Positions 11,592 to 22,487 of a DNA stretch of 64,000 nucleotides are shown here, one piece after another. The DNA is from Caprella mutica. Lineage: Eukaryota; Arthropoda; Malacostraca; Amphipoda; Caprellidae. Under the pieces are notes generated by a model that had not been told where the DNA came from, made no database searches, and worked only from the letters and a program-made list of their open reading frames with translations. A program made the position numbers and the translations under genes. Location: the NCBI GenBank assembly GCA_947561585.1, contig CANNZV010001635.1:1-64000 (forward strand). The letters run 5' to 3'. Numbering within the stretch: the stretch's first letter is position 1; the number at the start of each line of letters is the position of its first letter.

Positions 11592-12730
11592 TCAATCAAT
11601 TCCTGCAATGATGTTCATAATTTCCTCGTCAGTTACTTCCTTCTCCTCCGCAATGTCCATACACGAGGCGAGTTTTGCCGCCAAAACATGCTTGCAAAGC
11701 AACGATTCTTTACGTAGCAGGACGGAGTATCTGAGGTTGAAAATGTTCTCATATTAGGTATTGTTTTTAGAGATTTTTCAAAATATTTACGTGTAACAAT
11801 AATAAAGAAATTTTATTAGAACCAAATGAAATTGCTATAAAATTGTCGGTCTAAAGAAAAGTCATCCATAAATGCTAAAGAATAATTTATAGTGATGATG
11901 TTTACAGTTTTTAATTGTTAAGATACGTATATATATGTATTTATGATAATATCGTAACTCACATTGTTTTTCCTAATAGACGTAAAATTCAATATAACTG
12001 CAAGAACATTACTTGAGGATACTTCAAATTACTCAAAAGACACACAATTGCCTAGAAGACAAACAATTGTCAAAAAGGCAGACACTTTTAATTGCCTGAA
12101 TGACAGATAGACAATTGCCCAGAAGACAAACACTTTTAATTGCCTACAAGACAGACAAATTCATAAAAGACGGACACTTCAAATTGCTTTAACAACACGT
12201 TACATTTACTCACCTGAAAGATGGACACTGGCAATACACGGAGTCAGGGAGACAAATGTAAGGCAACCCTGAGCTGCCGGTAACTCGATAGATGAATCTG
12301 CCGGTAGCTGAATAAACCTTCAACACCTGAAAACACGAAGATATTAAATGAAGACATAAAATTAAATATCCCAATTCAATATGATAATAAATATCAATTA
12401 ATATGGATAGTATGACTCTATAAAACTAGGTTTAAATAATACACATTTTAGTGCCAGGTAAATTGAAATGCTCATTTCTAAATTGTGATAGCACATATAA
12501 AACCAGTACTATTTATTTCAACTTATATGTTCTAAACATATTGTGATATATAGTCTAGGGAGAAATGATTACCTTACCTTATTCTCATCCAACAGTTGCA
12601 AAGCAGGCATAAGAACTTTCCCGTGCACTGCATGTAGGCAACAAAGAATTTCATTGGAGAGTTGTTTGCTGAGTTTCCACTGTTCACCAGCCTCGTGGAA
12701 AAGACTTACGCTGATATCTTCCCAAAGCAT
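11592..12730 (-). CDS. zswim7: SWIM-type zinc-finger protein ZSWIM7 (SWS1), complete
   Basis: Three exons on the minus strand: 12578-12730, 12214-12326 and 11592-11730, with clean GT-AG junctions (AAG|GTAAGG, CAG|GTGAGT) and consistent phases. They give 405 nt, or 134 aa, against about 140 in human ZSWIM7. The protein reads MLWEDISVSL at the start, then LLDENK-VLKVYSATGRFIYRV, and a SWIM motif YCQCPSF followed by SLLCKHVLA, i.e. C-x-C ... C-x-H. It ends IAGID. ZSWIM7 pairs with SWSAP1 in a Shu-type complex that promotes RAD51 filament assembly in homologous recombination and acts in the nucleus, notably in meiosis. ATG 12730 was chosen because it gives the family length; the frame stays open upstream, so a longer N-terminus through another exon is possible. 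The first intron contains no recognisable element; the second (11731-12213) contains a degenerate repeat. Confidence 0.88.
12040..12185. repeat. degenerate tandem repeat in a zswim7 intron
   Basis: Imperfect reiteration of words such as AAGACAAACA, CAATTGCC and GACACTTTTAATTGCC with irregular spacing of 30-45 bp. Noncoding and entirely intronic. Confidence 0.5.
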
Positions 12731-12957
12731 CGGACAATTGGATAGTCTGGTTTCTAGAAACAATGTTACCTCAAACTCACTGAAAAATTCTTACTGTTTC
12801 GATTATCATATTAAATTGCCCAGATTTCTAATAATTGGATTCCTCTTATTAAATAAAAGTATTAAATCATCTTTCAATGTACATATAATCCATTGACCCC
12901 TGACTTCCTACCTACAAAGAATACCCAGCCAAATTCATTGCTATAATATACAGTATA

Positions 12958-13611
12958 CAGGATGTCCGACACTTTCGTTGCCAAACTTTAACATAAGGTA
13001 ACGATCGTCGAAATAAACACTTTATATTACATGTAGGTATGGTATAATATAAAATGCTTAGTTAAAGAGTTACTAGGACTTGAAGTTGAGTAAAAAAATT
13101 ACAATTAGTTAACTAAAAAAAAACCGTGGCAAGGAAACTAAATGATATTATGCCCCTAGATTTCTACTTATGGAGAAATTTGAAGAGTTTGGGGTATGAA
13201 ACACCGATTCAATCAGAACAGGACCTGATCGGCAGGATTGTCGAAGACTCCGCAAGGATTCGTGAATCTCCTGGTGTCTTTGCTCGCGTCCGCCAATAAT
13301 TGGACAAACGTTTGAACGCCTGCATGGCAACATATGGACGGCGGCAGTTTGAACACATTTTGTAAACGTGTTACCTAATTTAAGATTATGTTTCTTGTGC
13401 TCATAATAATTACTGTTAAAAATGTTTATTATCGCAACATTAAAAAAATAATGTTAACTAATAATAATAAATGGTACAAGATCGATACTTTCCTAACCTT
13501 GTAACTCTTTAACTAAGTATTTTAGACCATACCTTCATAGAATATAAAGTGTTTATTTCGACGATCGCTACCTTATGTTAAAGTTTGGCAACAAAAGCGT
13601 CGGACACCCTG
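12958..13611 (+). mobile_element. internally deleted mariner-like element with about 120 bp inverted repeats
   Basis: The left end CAGGATGTCCGACACTTTCG and the right end, which closes with CGTCGGACACCCTG, are flanked by TA on each side (12956-12957 and 13612-13613). Inverted similarity extends about 120 bp inward, including TTTAACATAAGGTA and GTCGAAATAAACACTTTATA. Only the 3' part of a transposase remains, so the 654 bp copy is non-autonomous. It lies 0.2 kb upstream of the zswim7 start. Confidence 0.85.
13150..13365 (+). pseudogene. C-terminal fragment of a mariner-related transposase
   Basis: The frame reads MPLDFYLWRNLKSLGYETP, then QSEQDLIGRIVEDSARIRE and GVFARVRQ, an in-frame TAA, then LDKRLNACMATYGRRQFEHIL. 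This matches the end of a widespread insect IS630/Tc1-type transposase, starting at the last catalytic-region motif (DFYLW). The N-terminus and first catalytic residues are deleted. It lies inside the 654 bp TIR element. Not functional. Confidence 0.75.
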
Positions 13612-13662
13612 TATATACTTCAAACCAAAATTGAAAAGATTTAGTACCCATTGATCACGGGT

Positions 13663-13896
13663 GTAATCTCCTGACCATTGACTAGAATTAAATTGTTCTG
13701 CCAATTGAGTCATTGACCAAGTATATATATATATATATATATAATTTCTTGACCAAAAAACGTGATGATCATCGTGATGATGATGTCCAAGGATATATAT
13801 TGTCCTTTTTGACCTTTATTAGTGGTCAGACTCAGAATATGTCATTGGTTAAGGGTCAGGACAATTCGATCTTGATCAATGATCAGGAGATTATAA
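13663..13896. repeat. imperfect inverted repeat around a TA microsatellite
   Basis: GTAATCTCCTGACCATTGA on the left mirrors TCAATGATCAGGAGATTA on the right, and flanking words (AAATTGTTCTG; CAGGACAATT) also pair. The centre contains (TA)n at about 13722-13743. It looks like an old MITE. An open frame across it is an accident of composition. Confidence 0.5.
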
Positions 13897-14056
13897 CTAC
13901 CATTTGTTAGTGGTACAGAATTTTTCGATATTGGTCAGTATACTAGTCCAATGAACTTGGTTCAGTACCTCTATTTAGTTAGTGGATTATACCTGGGATT
14001 GGCTAAATAGTTTCAGTTTGGTCTGCGGATTATGATATTATCCTCTTATATAAATT

Positions 14057-14189
14057 CGTAATGTAGTTTTTGTATCCGCTAATTTGTTTTACTGCATATT
14101 TAACGATAATTCAATGAGATGGCAGGGAGTTCGGTGGAGAAGGGGACTGGGGGATACACAATTACACATATTTCTGATGTTATATCAGA
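14057..14189 (+). mobile_element. fragment of the foldback family (copy C)
   Basis: TTCGTAATGTAGTTT followed by TGTATCCGCTAATTTGTT and the GGCAGGGAG...GGGGGATAC stretch match the inner part of copy A (about 3757-3870). Only the internal portion is present. Confidence 0.6.
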
Positions 14190-14725
14190 GCATGAAAAAA
14201 AACGGAGCAAGGAAAGATAACGGACCAGAAATTAAGCTAGCAAAGATAACAGACCAGAAATGAAGCTAGTAAAGATAACAGACCAGAAATGAAGCTAGTA
14301 AAGATAACGGACCAGAAATTAAGCTACTAAAGTTAACGGACCAGAAAACTTCATTTAAGTGTAATTAAATATTTGCTTTAGTATTTTATAAATACACAAC
14401 ATTATAAATGATAATATTAGTAACTATACATTAATTTTGCATATTTTATTAATTGAAAGAATTGATGAAAAAACGTGATCCATTTTGAAGTTGTGAAGAA
14501 CAAGTGGTAAAAAATGAAGTAAAAACTAATGCTTCAATCCTTTAATGTGGTATCTATGATTTTAAAATTATATTCTTATTCCAATTATTAGTCAAGTATT
14601 AATAGATTAACCTAGTAGAGATAACGGACCAGAAATGAAGCTAGTAAAGATAACTGACAAGAATTTAACCTAGTAAAGTTAACGGACTGTGGTTCATTAT
14701 CTTAACTTGCTCCAAAAAACAAACA
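14190..14725. mobile_element. TIR-bounded element built from a 29 bp repeat
   Basis: The left terminus reads GGAGCAAGGAAAGATAA (about 14203) and the right terminus TTATCTTAACTTGCTCC (about 14697), forming an inverted pair. Next to the left terminus are five tandem copies of a 29 bp unit (AAAGATAACGGACCAGAAAT then GAAGCTAGT) at 14213-14345. Next to the right terminus are three more at 14613-14690, all in the same orientation. The interior (14350-14610) is AT-rich and noncoding. The same unit forms an array at 16.5 kb. Confidence 0.65.
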
Positions 14726-15885
14726 ATCCTTATGAAAACGAACAATCATGAAAAAACTATAACTAAAGAAATATTAGACTAATACGGAGTCGGACCAATG
14801 GTGTGTTTAGAACTTAAGATCAATGAATAGTAACCCAAACGGCTGGGCAGAGTGGCACTCGTCGGTTCGACATATCAATGTTACTTGGGGTAGATAGAAC
14901 CTGGGTAAATGTCTACCTCTAGCCAGTAGACATTTTCCCCAAAAAATTGCAACAATAAAATTAGTTAGATAGGATCTCTACGCTCGGAATTATTGATCTG
15001 TTTAATAAGAAAAAAACGTCTGTAAGTTATACTGAAAATAAACGAAAAATTATGTTCAAATAGCAATGAACACGATGGGCTCACATGCCATGGTCTTCAA
15101 CTTAGTAAAAAGAAACAGTGATCAATTATTTTGGAGACTGAAGAATAAATATAATGAATGAATTCATTATTTGCTAAAATCATATTCTTATTGTTGAATA
15201 AAATACATTGCACAATTTCAATATCAGTTAATTATCTAGGTATGGGCAGCCGAATATTATCTACTCACCGTTCGACCAGATCCATTTATCTATTCACCAA
15301 ATATGGTTTCAACCACAACATGACAAATTATCACCACCCTATATTAATATTTTAGAATTATATATTTAATTAATTTGAATTATTAAATAATTTCACTGTA
15401 ATTCATTGAATATGAATAAAATTATAGTAATGAGAATTTGCGTTTCTGTGATTGTTCCAATAGGCAAAAGAAATGAATAGTATGATTTTTCACTCACAGA
15501 TGGCACTAAATGCAGTTTATGAGGCACAACATCTAGCAACATGTCTATCTCCTAAGCTGTGCTTCCAAGTCAAGGACGATAAGTGTAAATAACATACCAT
15601 GAATTGAGTGGGTGAATTTAAAGGAACTTTGTTTGTTAGGTTCATTTTATTTTTCTTAGGAATAACTTTGGCAGTCTTTAATATTTTGGATGAATATCTT
15701 ACGATGTAAATGAATATTGCACGGCATTAAGAAGTTGTTAGCTAATTACTAAAGCATACACCTCCTTCCTAAGATAAAGTTGATAAACTAGTCAATTTAT
15801 ATACCTACCTAGTTAGTTAATTAGATAGGTTACCAATCTTCAGGCTGTTCCTAGAATTCATTTAACTCATTGTGCGTTCTTCAAA
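14726..15885. other. upstream region of the BAR-domain gene, no gene recognised
   Basis: AT-rich DNA without a credible exon. The 3' part presumably contains the promoter and 5' UTR of the gene whose ATG is at 15886. A short tRNA-like stretch near 14850-14880 was examined and rejected. Confidence 0.4.
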
Positions 15886-18800
15886 ATGGATAAAGCAACA
15901 AAAGTAATTAGAAGGTGAGTTTTCTATACCTATTATTAGCTATTAACTGAAATATAAATAGGTACCAAATCAGAATTAATTTAGTAGATACATAGGTAGA
16001 GCTTAGTTTTGAGGCCTCTTAAGATTTTAGCTACAGCTGGTTTGAGACTTTGAGGTGTTAATCCAAGTTTTGACTAATTTTTACCTTATCTGAAGAAAGA
16101 TTGATGACAGAATCTCTCAACTACCAAAATACCAATACCATTCTATTTACTAAATGCTGATAGTTTAGTAATAATCTAATAGATAATAAATATCTTTGAA
16201 CATGGTTAGCTAACTATTATCAAGGTTACACAATCAGTGATATAATGATATCAGTTTGCATAAACTGATAAACAGATAACAAAAGTGTTTTAAATAATAG
16301 ATTGGCTATCTTCTTAAGTTTATTCAAAGCCCATTCTGCAAAATATGGGACATTTATAACATTTTCTGTGCGAACAAAAAGAACAATCCTTAATTTCTCC
16401 CTATATTTACATGTATTTTACAGAGAACAGAAGCCAAAATAGAAGATTTCTTGGAGAACACTTTACCAGTTCCTGCAGTCTGGTTCAAAGCTTCTAGCTA
16501 AATAGTATAATGTACTCTAAGCAAATAAAGATGACAGATTAAAATTTAACCAAGTAAAGATAAAGGACCAGAAATTAACCAAATAAAGATAAAGGACCAG
16601 AAATTAACCAAGTAAAGATAAAGGACCAGAAATTAACCAAGTAAAGATAAAGGACCAGAAATTAACCAAGTAAAGATAAAGGACCAGAAATTAACCAAGT
16701 AAAGATAACGGACCAGAAATTAACCAAGTATAGAAAAAAAAAACTTCTTCAGATCGTCCCTTAAAACATCTTTTGAACTTAAAATTTTATAACATCTTTA
16801 GATCATTTCTAAAAACATCTTTAGATCATTTAATTAGATCTGTTAATTTAGATTTTTGTCTGAAAAGTTTCCTGCTTGGTGCTTTAATACTTGAATAAAG
16901 TATTATTCTAATTACAATTATTGTTTTAATATTAAGAACTTATCAAGTAAAGATATTCCTAACATCATTAACAGTTTAACATGTAGAGTAACCTATGAAT
17001 TATCAGGCTGTTTCACATCTTTTACAATTAGAAAAAACATTTTCTGTGTATGAACATAATTCTTAATTTCCTCTTATATTTACATGTATTTTACAGTGAA
17101 CAGGAATATAGATGATTTCTTGGATAACATATACCTGTTTTTATAATCTGGTCAGCAGGCATGAGACAATGAGTTTGTGAAACACTAAGTAGCTATAAAA
17201 AATGTTTATTGAATTTTCCATTGGTCTCTCCATTTACCTCCAAAAAAGCTAAATTTCTCTAAAATGATCAAATTATCATATATTCTCTCTAAAAATAAAT
17301 AAAATTGCAACATAGCTAGTTAAATTGGTAGCTATTTCTTGTCTTGTGCACTTGAAAAGCTCAAAATTATTGTTATGGACTTGTCAGTAAATGGCAAAAA
17401 TGGTCATGCTTTAATCTAGATTTGTCTAATTGGATTCAAATTTTGAATTAATTCCTATGTCAAATTTGGCTTACAATCTTCCAGCCTCTTAAACATTGTC
17501 ATTAATCAGACTTATCACAGCTGTATCCATTAGCTACATCAAATTTAATATTTCAGACTGTCATAGCTGAGTGTGTCAAAACCAGAAAGATCTGCTCAAT
17601 TATAATATAAATAGAACTAGATAAACTTAAAATATATCAGATGATTAGTAGTCTAATTCGTTTCAGATCGGGCACAAAATTGAGGGGCTATACTGGGCGT
17701 CACAAAAACCTCAATGTGTTGATAGGGCAATTGGGTGACTGTCGCTCTACATTCAAGAGCTTCATAAGTGCTCAACAAACTTTCACAGATGATATGGTTG
17801 TTTGGGGAGGCGAGAATGACAACAGAGCTATACAGGATGTGTGCGCATATCTTACGGAACTTTCGTTCTTGTGGACTGAAGTACAAAAAGAGTTTGCTGG
17901 TAATTTATTCCTTTTGAAAATATATTGTTTTAGCTACCAGTAGCTACAGCTTTACTTTTAATTTCTCAGAATGCTATTTTCAATTGAAATAATTTGGTGT
18001 TCACATTTATATTTTAAAAATTCACCATCATCAGTAGTCTAAAATATCATTTTCTTGAAATATCAGGTTTAATTCTATTACCCTTCAGACAGACTGAGAG
18101 AATTCCGTACCCAATTTGAATTGATTCTTGAGGGTGAGCGCCATGTGGACCAAAGCAGGGAACTCTACGGGTCCAGAGAGACGAGGGAGATAAAGTGCCG
18201 TAAAGAGCTCTCAAAAACTGTCATGAGGGGAGGGGTGGGGGAGGAGATGAAGCTAATGGAGGAGAGAGTGGCCCAGGCTGAAAAAGGAAAAGATCTTGCC
18301 TACCTCGAAGGTAAATACTTAATTAAGTATGTAAGTAAATAGTTTGATAGTTATTTATGGTGTGGATATTGAAAATCTTGTAGCTATTGTTTCCTCTTTA
18401 TTCATCAAGATGACATGACCTACAAACAAATAGAGAGGATAATTGTGTGATTTTTTTCCACATACATGTCAATTTAGCTAAATAATTAATTATGTATGTT
18501 AATAATTATCTAGCTACTTAATTTAGGCCTTCTTTTCTTGATGCTCATACATCATTCTTACTTTCAGTTGTGGATAGAATCAAAGAGAATGAAACTGTGA
18601 AGCTAATCAGATTCAGGGAGGGTTTGCGCAAACTCAGTACCGCATACGTTGCTTTGGGTGAGAAGTGTCAGACTATATTCACGGCGTACAATTCTGTATC
18701 TTCCAGCTTACCAGATGTGCATAACAGTGACTTGGAGGGAGTGAGATACACTGGTGAGTAGTCACTGTCATCTTTGTACTGGAATTAATTTGTCTCTGAC

Positions 18801-20462
18801 TATAGTGGTAATAATGAAGCAAGAGTTTAGGTAAATATTGTCAGTTAATTCATAGTTAGCTAAACAATATTTTGAGGCTAAATAGCTGACTGTTATCATA
18901 TCTCATATTGCCTATTTTATTTTCATGTCTGAGAACTTATGTTCTCTCTGATGATGCAAAGGTATTGTAATGTTACTATTTAATAATTTTCTACAGATAA
19001 CTTTATCAAAAGGTATTAATTTCAACACGCTATTTTTGTTTCAGGCAGTAGAGAATCCGCTGCTTTAGTTCAGAGAGTCAAAGAACAGATACTGAGTTAT
19101 GACATTGCCCCATCTACTTCATCTAATGGTCAATCTGAAGGTCAATATGTAGACTTGCCTCAAGAGAAACTGCCCCCAGTACCTCCCAAAAGTAGTCGGT
19201 CAAGTAAAGCCGATATAGCCAACAGCAAGCGTCTTGAAGCTAACTCCATACCTAGTAAACCTGAACAACCTAAACCTGGTGAAAATGATTTACCTCCTTC
19301 ATATTCTGAAGTGTTTGGAGAAGGTGGTAAATCCCCAGCTGGAGCTTGTGGTTACACCCCTAAACCAACCTCCAATGGTGAATCTAGTGAAAAAAATTTG
19401 CAAACACCGATTGAAGTTGCACATCCTCGTCATTTGACTAGGTTTGATAGATCTGAATCTTGGGGTGTCACACCTCCTTCTGCTCCTAATAATTCTACTA
19501 GAGGTGAATTGCATCGAGCAAACACTGATAGAGTTGATGGGCCGGTACTATACCCAGCTGTACCCTCTGACTCTGATAAAAGAGTGGTAAACCGAGGTAG
19601 TGATGAGAGTATTTCTTTCAGAAGAAGTGACAGTATATCCAGTACCCATCGTCCAGTATCTGTGTACGATGACGAGAGACTCAATAGAATAGTCAGAAAT
19701 AGAACTCAAAGGAGCTCTTCATTTGATAAGCATATCAAAACTAAGAAGCTCAGTATGAAAAGTTTAAGCGTTGCAGGTAACGCCATCTCTGATTTTCTGG
19801 GATGGAATCAGATGAAGAAATATGAGTATCCGAGCAATCCTGATTACAAACAACAGCAGCGACGTGATTCAGCTGACGTGTACATTCCTCATGGAGTTTT
19901 ACCTGAAGAAATGCAGAGAATATCTGAAAGTGACAAAGATTGTCCAACAACACCTGTTAACCGAATCAAAGTTCACGACAATAATAAAAACAGTTTCTCC
20001 CCTGATAAAGAAAAGGCAAAAGCTCTCTCTGCAAAATTCAACGGTAAGTTGAAACTAAAAGAGGAACTTCCTGTTCCGCCTTGCTTATCCAATGAAATTG
20101 AAACCAACAATTCGACAAGTGTTGAAAAAGCAGCAAGAGAAAAATCCAACAGTAAGGAAACAGGACTCAACAATACTACAGACTTCAATAGTTCTGAATC
20201 AAAAGATCTGATAGATTTAGACACTAGTGGCAATGTCACTCAGCAAACTAGTACTAAGAATGATTTAGGAACTCCTGTTGTAGCAAGAGAAAATGAAACT
20301 GGCGTGCCTAACATTGTTGATGGAGATCTGAACAAACTAGCTATACCGAGAAATAAGAAAGTTAATCCAAGTACCAACCCGTTCATAGAGGATAACAATC
20401 CCTTTATAGATGATAGCGATTCAGAGGGAAAAGAAGAGAATAAAAGAGCCTATGAATGGTAG
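15886..20462 (+). CDS. BAR-domain-like protein with PPxY and twin NPF motifs, 695 aa
   Basis: Five exons: 15886-15914, 17667-17899, 18089-18310, 18568-18753 and 19045-20462 (2,088 nt). The donors read AG|GTGAGT, G|GTAATT, G|GTAAAT and G|GTGAGT; every acceptor is TTCAG. ATG 15886 has a good context (AAAATGG). Residues about 10-225 are long amphipathic helices (NVLIGQLGDCRSTFKSFISA; ADRLREFRTQFELILEG; VVDRIKENETVKLIRFREGL) in the three-helix order of BAR domains, which bind curved membranes as dimers. Residues 224-695 are disordered and Ser/Pro/Asn-rich, with a PxxP stretch KLPPVPPK, a PPxY motif PPSY at 307-310 (NEDD4-type WW ligand) and two NPF motifs at 668-670 and 675-677 (EH-domain ligands). 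This suggests an endocytic or sorting adaptor. I cannot assign it to a named family. Intron 1 holds a minisatellite and repeat debris. Exon structure is well supported; function is inferred. Confidence 0.8.
16320..17540. repeat. dispersed repeat copy in intron 1 of the BAR gene
   Basis: Several stretches match, in diverged form, the repeat cluster at 57-59.6 kb: GGGACATTTATAACATTTTC (compare 57.09 kb), AACAGAAGCCAAAATAGAAG plus CCTGCAGTCTGG (16.42-16.48 kb; compare 58.2 kb), and ATTTCTCTAAAATGATCAAA (17.25 kb; compare 57.7 kb). It is interrupted by the 29 bp array. Noncoding, presumably transposon-derived. Confidence 0.6.
16535..16735 (+). repeat. 29 bp minisatellite, seven copies
   Basis: Tandem units of the form AAAGATAAAGGACCAGAAAT plus TAACCAAGT, seven copies with the first degenerate. 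The unit is homologous to the repeats inside the TIR-bounded element at 14.2-14.7 kb (shared GGACCAGAAAT core). It lies in intron 1 of the BAR gene, 0.6 kb after exon 1. Confidence 0.9.
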
Positions 20463-20619
20463 TGGGAGAGATTTTATTTATACTATTTGAATCTATTTTG
20501 TTCGTGCCAAGTTTATAAACCATTGATATATTGTAAATATTACTGTGAATCTCTATTGAAATTATTGTTTACATGAATCTCACTTCATTAACATTAAGCT
20601 AGTTCCCTTTTCTTATATA
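20463..20619 (+). other. 3' flank of the BAR gene
   Basis: AT-rich sequence after the TAG stop at 20460-20462, probably the 3' UTR. No canonical AATAAA is visible in the first 150 bp. Confidence 0.35.
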
Positions 20620-20835
20620 CAGTAGAACTCCTCTATAATGAAATCCTCTATAGTGAATGCAGAGTCCTGAGTAAGAATCTACTCGTGAGATTTTTTTTAG
20701 TCTGCCATAAAATGGCGATTTGTTTTCCAAAACTGATGTCCATTTATGGCAGATTAAAAAAAATAATTGTTCACTATTCGTGATAGTTCCTTGCTCAGGA
20801 CTTTACATTCACTATACAGGAGAGTTCATTATCTT
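20620..20835. mobile_element. MITE, CAGTAGAACTCCTCTATA family, copy 1
   Basis: The left arm AGAACTCCTCTATAATGAAA, with TATAGTGAATGCAGAGTCCT, mirrors the right arm (CAGGACTTTACATTCACTAT, then ACAGGAGAGTTCATTAT). A central inverted pair is also present (GCCATAAAATGG; CCATTTATGGC). About 215 bp, noncoding. A second, shorter member is at 28.66 kb. Confidence 0.75.
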
Positions 20836-21149
20836 ATATATTCTGCGTTTTATATTTTACTCCCTTCCCAACCCGTCCTAGCATGGTAATAATGCATAAT
20901 ATATCCTTTAGAAATATTTACTTAGAATCTCTATGCATTTAACAGAAAATGCCACTCAATATTTAGGTTTGTTTTTACTCATCGACTCTCTTTACTTGCA
21001 TTTGATTATGTTCTTGAAATTAGATACGGATTTGGTACATAATCTCTTCATTTGTAACATAGGCATAGAAAATTTATTAAAATCTTAAACAATGATAATT
21101 ATTCAAGTCATTTATTTTCACGTGTAAAACTCCTAGATCTTTCTAGTGT
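20836..21149. other. convergent intergenic DNA, no feature seen
   Basis: AT-rich, no exon-like frame and no repeat recognised. Confidence 0.35.
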
Positions 21150-21672
21150 AGGACATGCCACCAAATTTAATTTTAATTAAATTCTCATATATAACTAAAT
21201 TAAGAGTTGTGGAAACTAATAATTTTTTAGCTGTGATGGTTTGAATTAATATATTCCCTATATATTAATGATGAAACGCAAAGTTTGAATTTTTTTTATA
21301 GTGGTTTGAATAATCACAACATGGATTGCCATAATATAGTTTGTTGTATCTGCTAGTTTGTTGTACTGCTCACTTAATGATTGTTTAATGACCTGGTACA
21401 CGTATATCAGTATTGAAGTAGCTGATGAATAAAAAATAACACTGAAACAGGAATGATCTGATATGCATTTCGGGTGTAGTAGCTACAACAAATGACTACA
21501 TTACAGCTTCATTTAAAAAATCTATAATTTTGGAATATTTTCAATAAAAAAAAAAGAGGTCATCAAAAATCTTAAATCATCAGTAATAGATAGGGAATAA
21601 ATAACTCCAAACCCTCTTAGATCAAGAAGTATTTGTTTCTACAAACACTTAAATTTGGTGGAATACCCCAAG
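21150..21672 (-). mobile_element. foldback element, copy B
   Basis: The outer words GCCACCAAATTT (about 21160) and AAATTTGGTGGAATACCCC (about 21652) pair, and GAAACTAATAATTTTTTAG mirrors the stretch ending in TATTTGTTTCTACAAAC. The interior holds TAGTTTGTTGTATCTGCTAG and TAATGACCTGG, as in copy A (3.4-4.2 kb). It is much shorter than copy A, lacks the inserted mariner and is more diverged. Confidence 0.7.
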
Positions 21673-22297
21673 ATAGATTAAACTTTTTTATACGCTCCTA
21701 ACAAATTAACCTAATCTACTTAAGAACCAATATAGCTACTCTTCCATTTTGCTCAAAAGTCAGACTGTTTGAATAGAGTTTTCTAATGTAACTGCCAAGT
21801 GTCTTCCTTAATATCTTAGTTGCCTTGAATTAACATGGTCCAATAAAATAACATTTTCAATCTGATTTATTTTTATTACCCGTTATATACAATGTAATGT
21901 TGAAATGATATTTTTAAATTGGTGAAAACATAAGCAATCACCTATTCGGTACAAATGGAGAATAAATTAACACGAACTCTTAAAACAAAAATCACTGCAA
22001 ACAGAAAAATACTAGACTCCCTTCAACTATACATATAAAAACAAGATATACAAAAGTGGAGTTAAGATTTCAATGCCCATCCTTTGTACAACGATGTAAC
22101 AACATTACTAATAACTTAAACCAACAGCTCCACAACACTCAAATAATTTCATTTATTAAAGTTATTATTCAACTGAAACAACAGAAAGATATAAAAACAG
22201 TACAAAGGGTAGGGTCATTTAACAGTTGCTCCTTAATTAATGATATGTAAAAACAGGTGAACAGCAAAAGAGTTCATTGGAAAAGAAATAGGTTCTC
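21673..22297. other. convergent intergenic DNA, no gene recognised
   Basis: AT-rich. A 64-codon open frame at 22056-22250 has no recognisable features and is not called. Confidence 0.35.
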
Positions 22298-22430
22298 TAA
22301 AGGGCCGTACACACGTAGGGTTTTTTAAGTCTTTCCACCAGACATTTTGCTAAGCTCCTACTTTAGGGAGGAGCTTAGCAAAAGTCTGGTGGAAAGACTT
22401 TAAAAACCCTACGTGTGTACGCCCCTTTAA
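22298..22430. mobile_element. near-perfect foldback MITE of 133 bp
   Basis: Two arms of about 60 bp, AAAGGGCCGTACACACGTAG ... TTTGCTAAGCTCCT and AGGAGCTTAGCAAAAG ... CTACGTGTGTACGCCCCTTT, are almost exact reverse complements with a loop of a few bases. The high identity implies recent activity. No coding capacity. Confidence 0.85.
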
Positions 22431-22487
22431 GAAGGATTGTGAATGCATTCAAGAAGAGCAGTTTTTTGGCACAGAGCCGCTTGTTAG

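Noticed and set aside
13148..13333. 61-codon minus-strand frame
   Set aside because: Antisense of the transposase fragment inside the TIR element.
13713..13910. 65-codon + frame starting in a TA microsatellite
   Set aside because: Its start is the microsatellite (IYIYIYN) and the rest lies in an imperfect inverted repeat.
14840..14900. tRNA-like stretch (GGCTGGGCAGAGTGG ... GGTTCGAC)
   Set aside because: I could not form a full cloverleaf with acceptor and anticodon stems; at most a SINE-like remnant.
22056..22250. 64-codon + frame between convergent genes
   Set aside because: Random-looking Asn/Gln/Ile-rich translation, no motifs and no splice signals.
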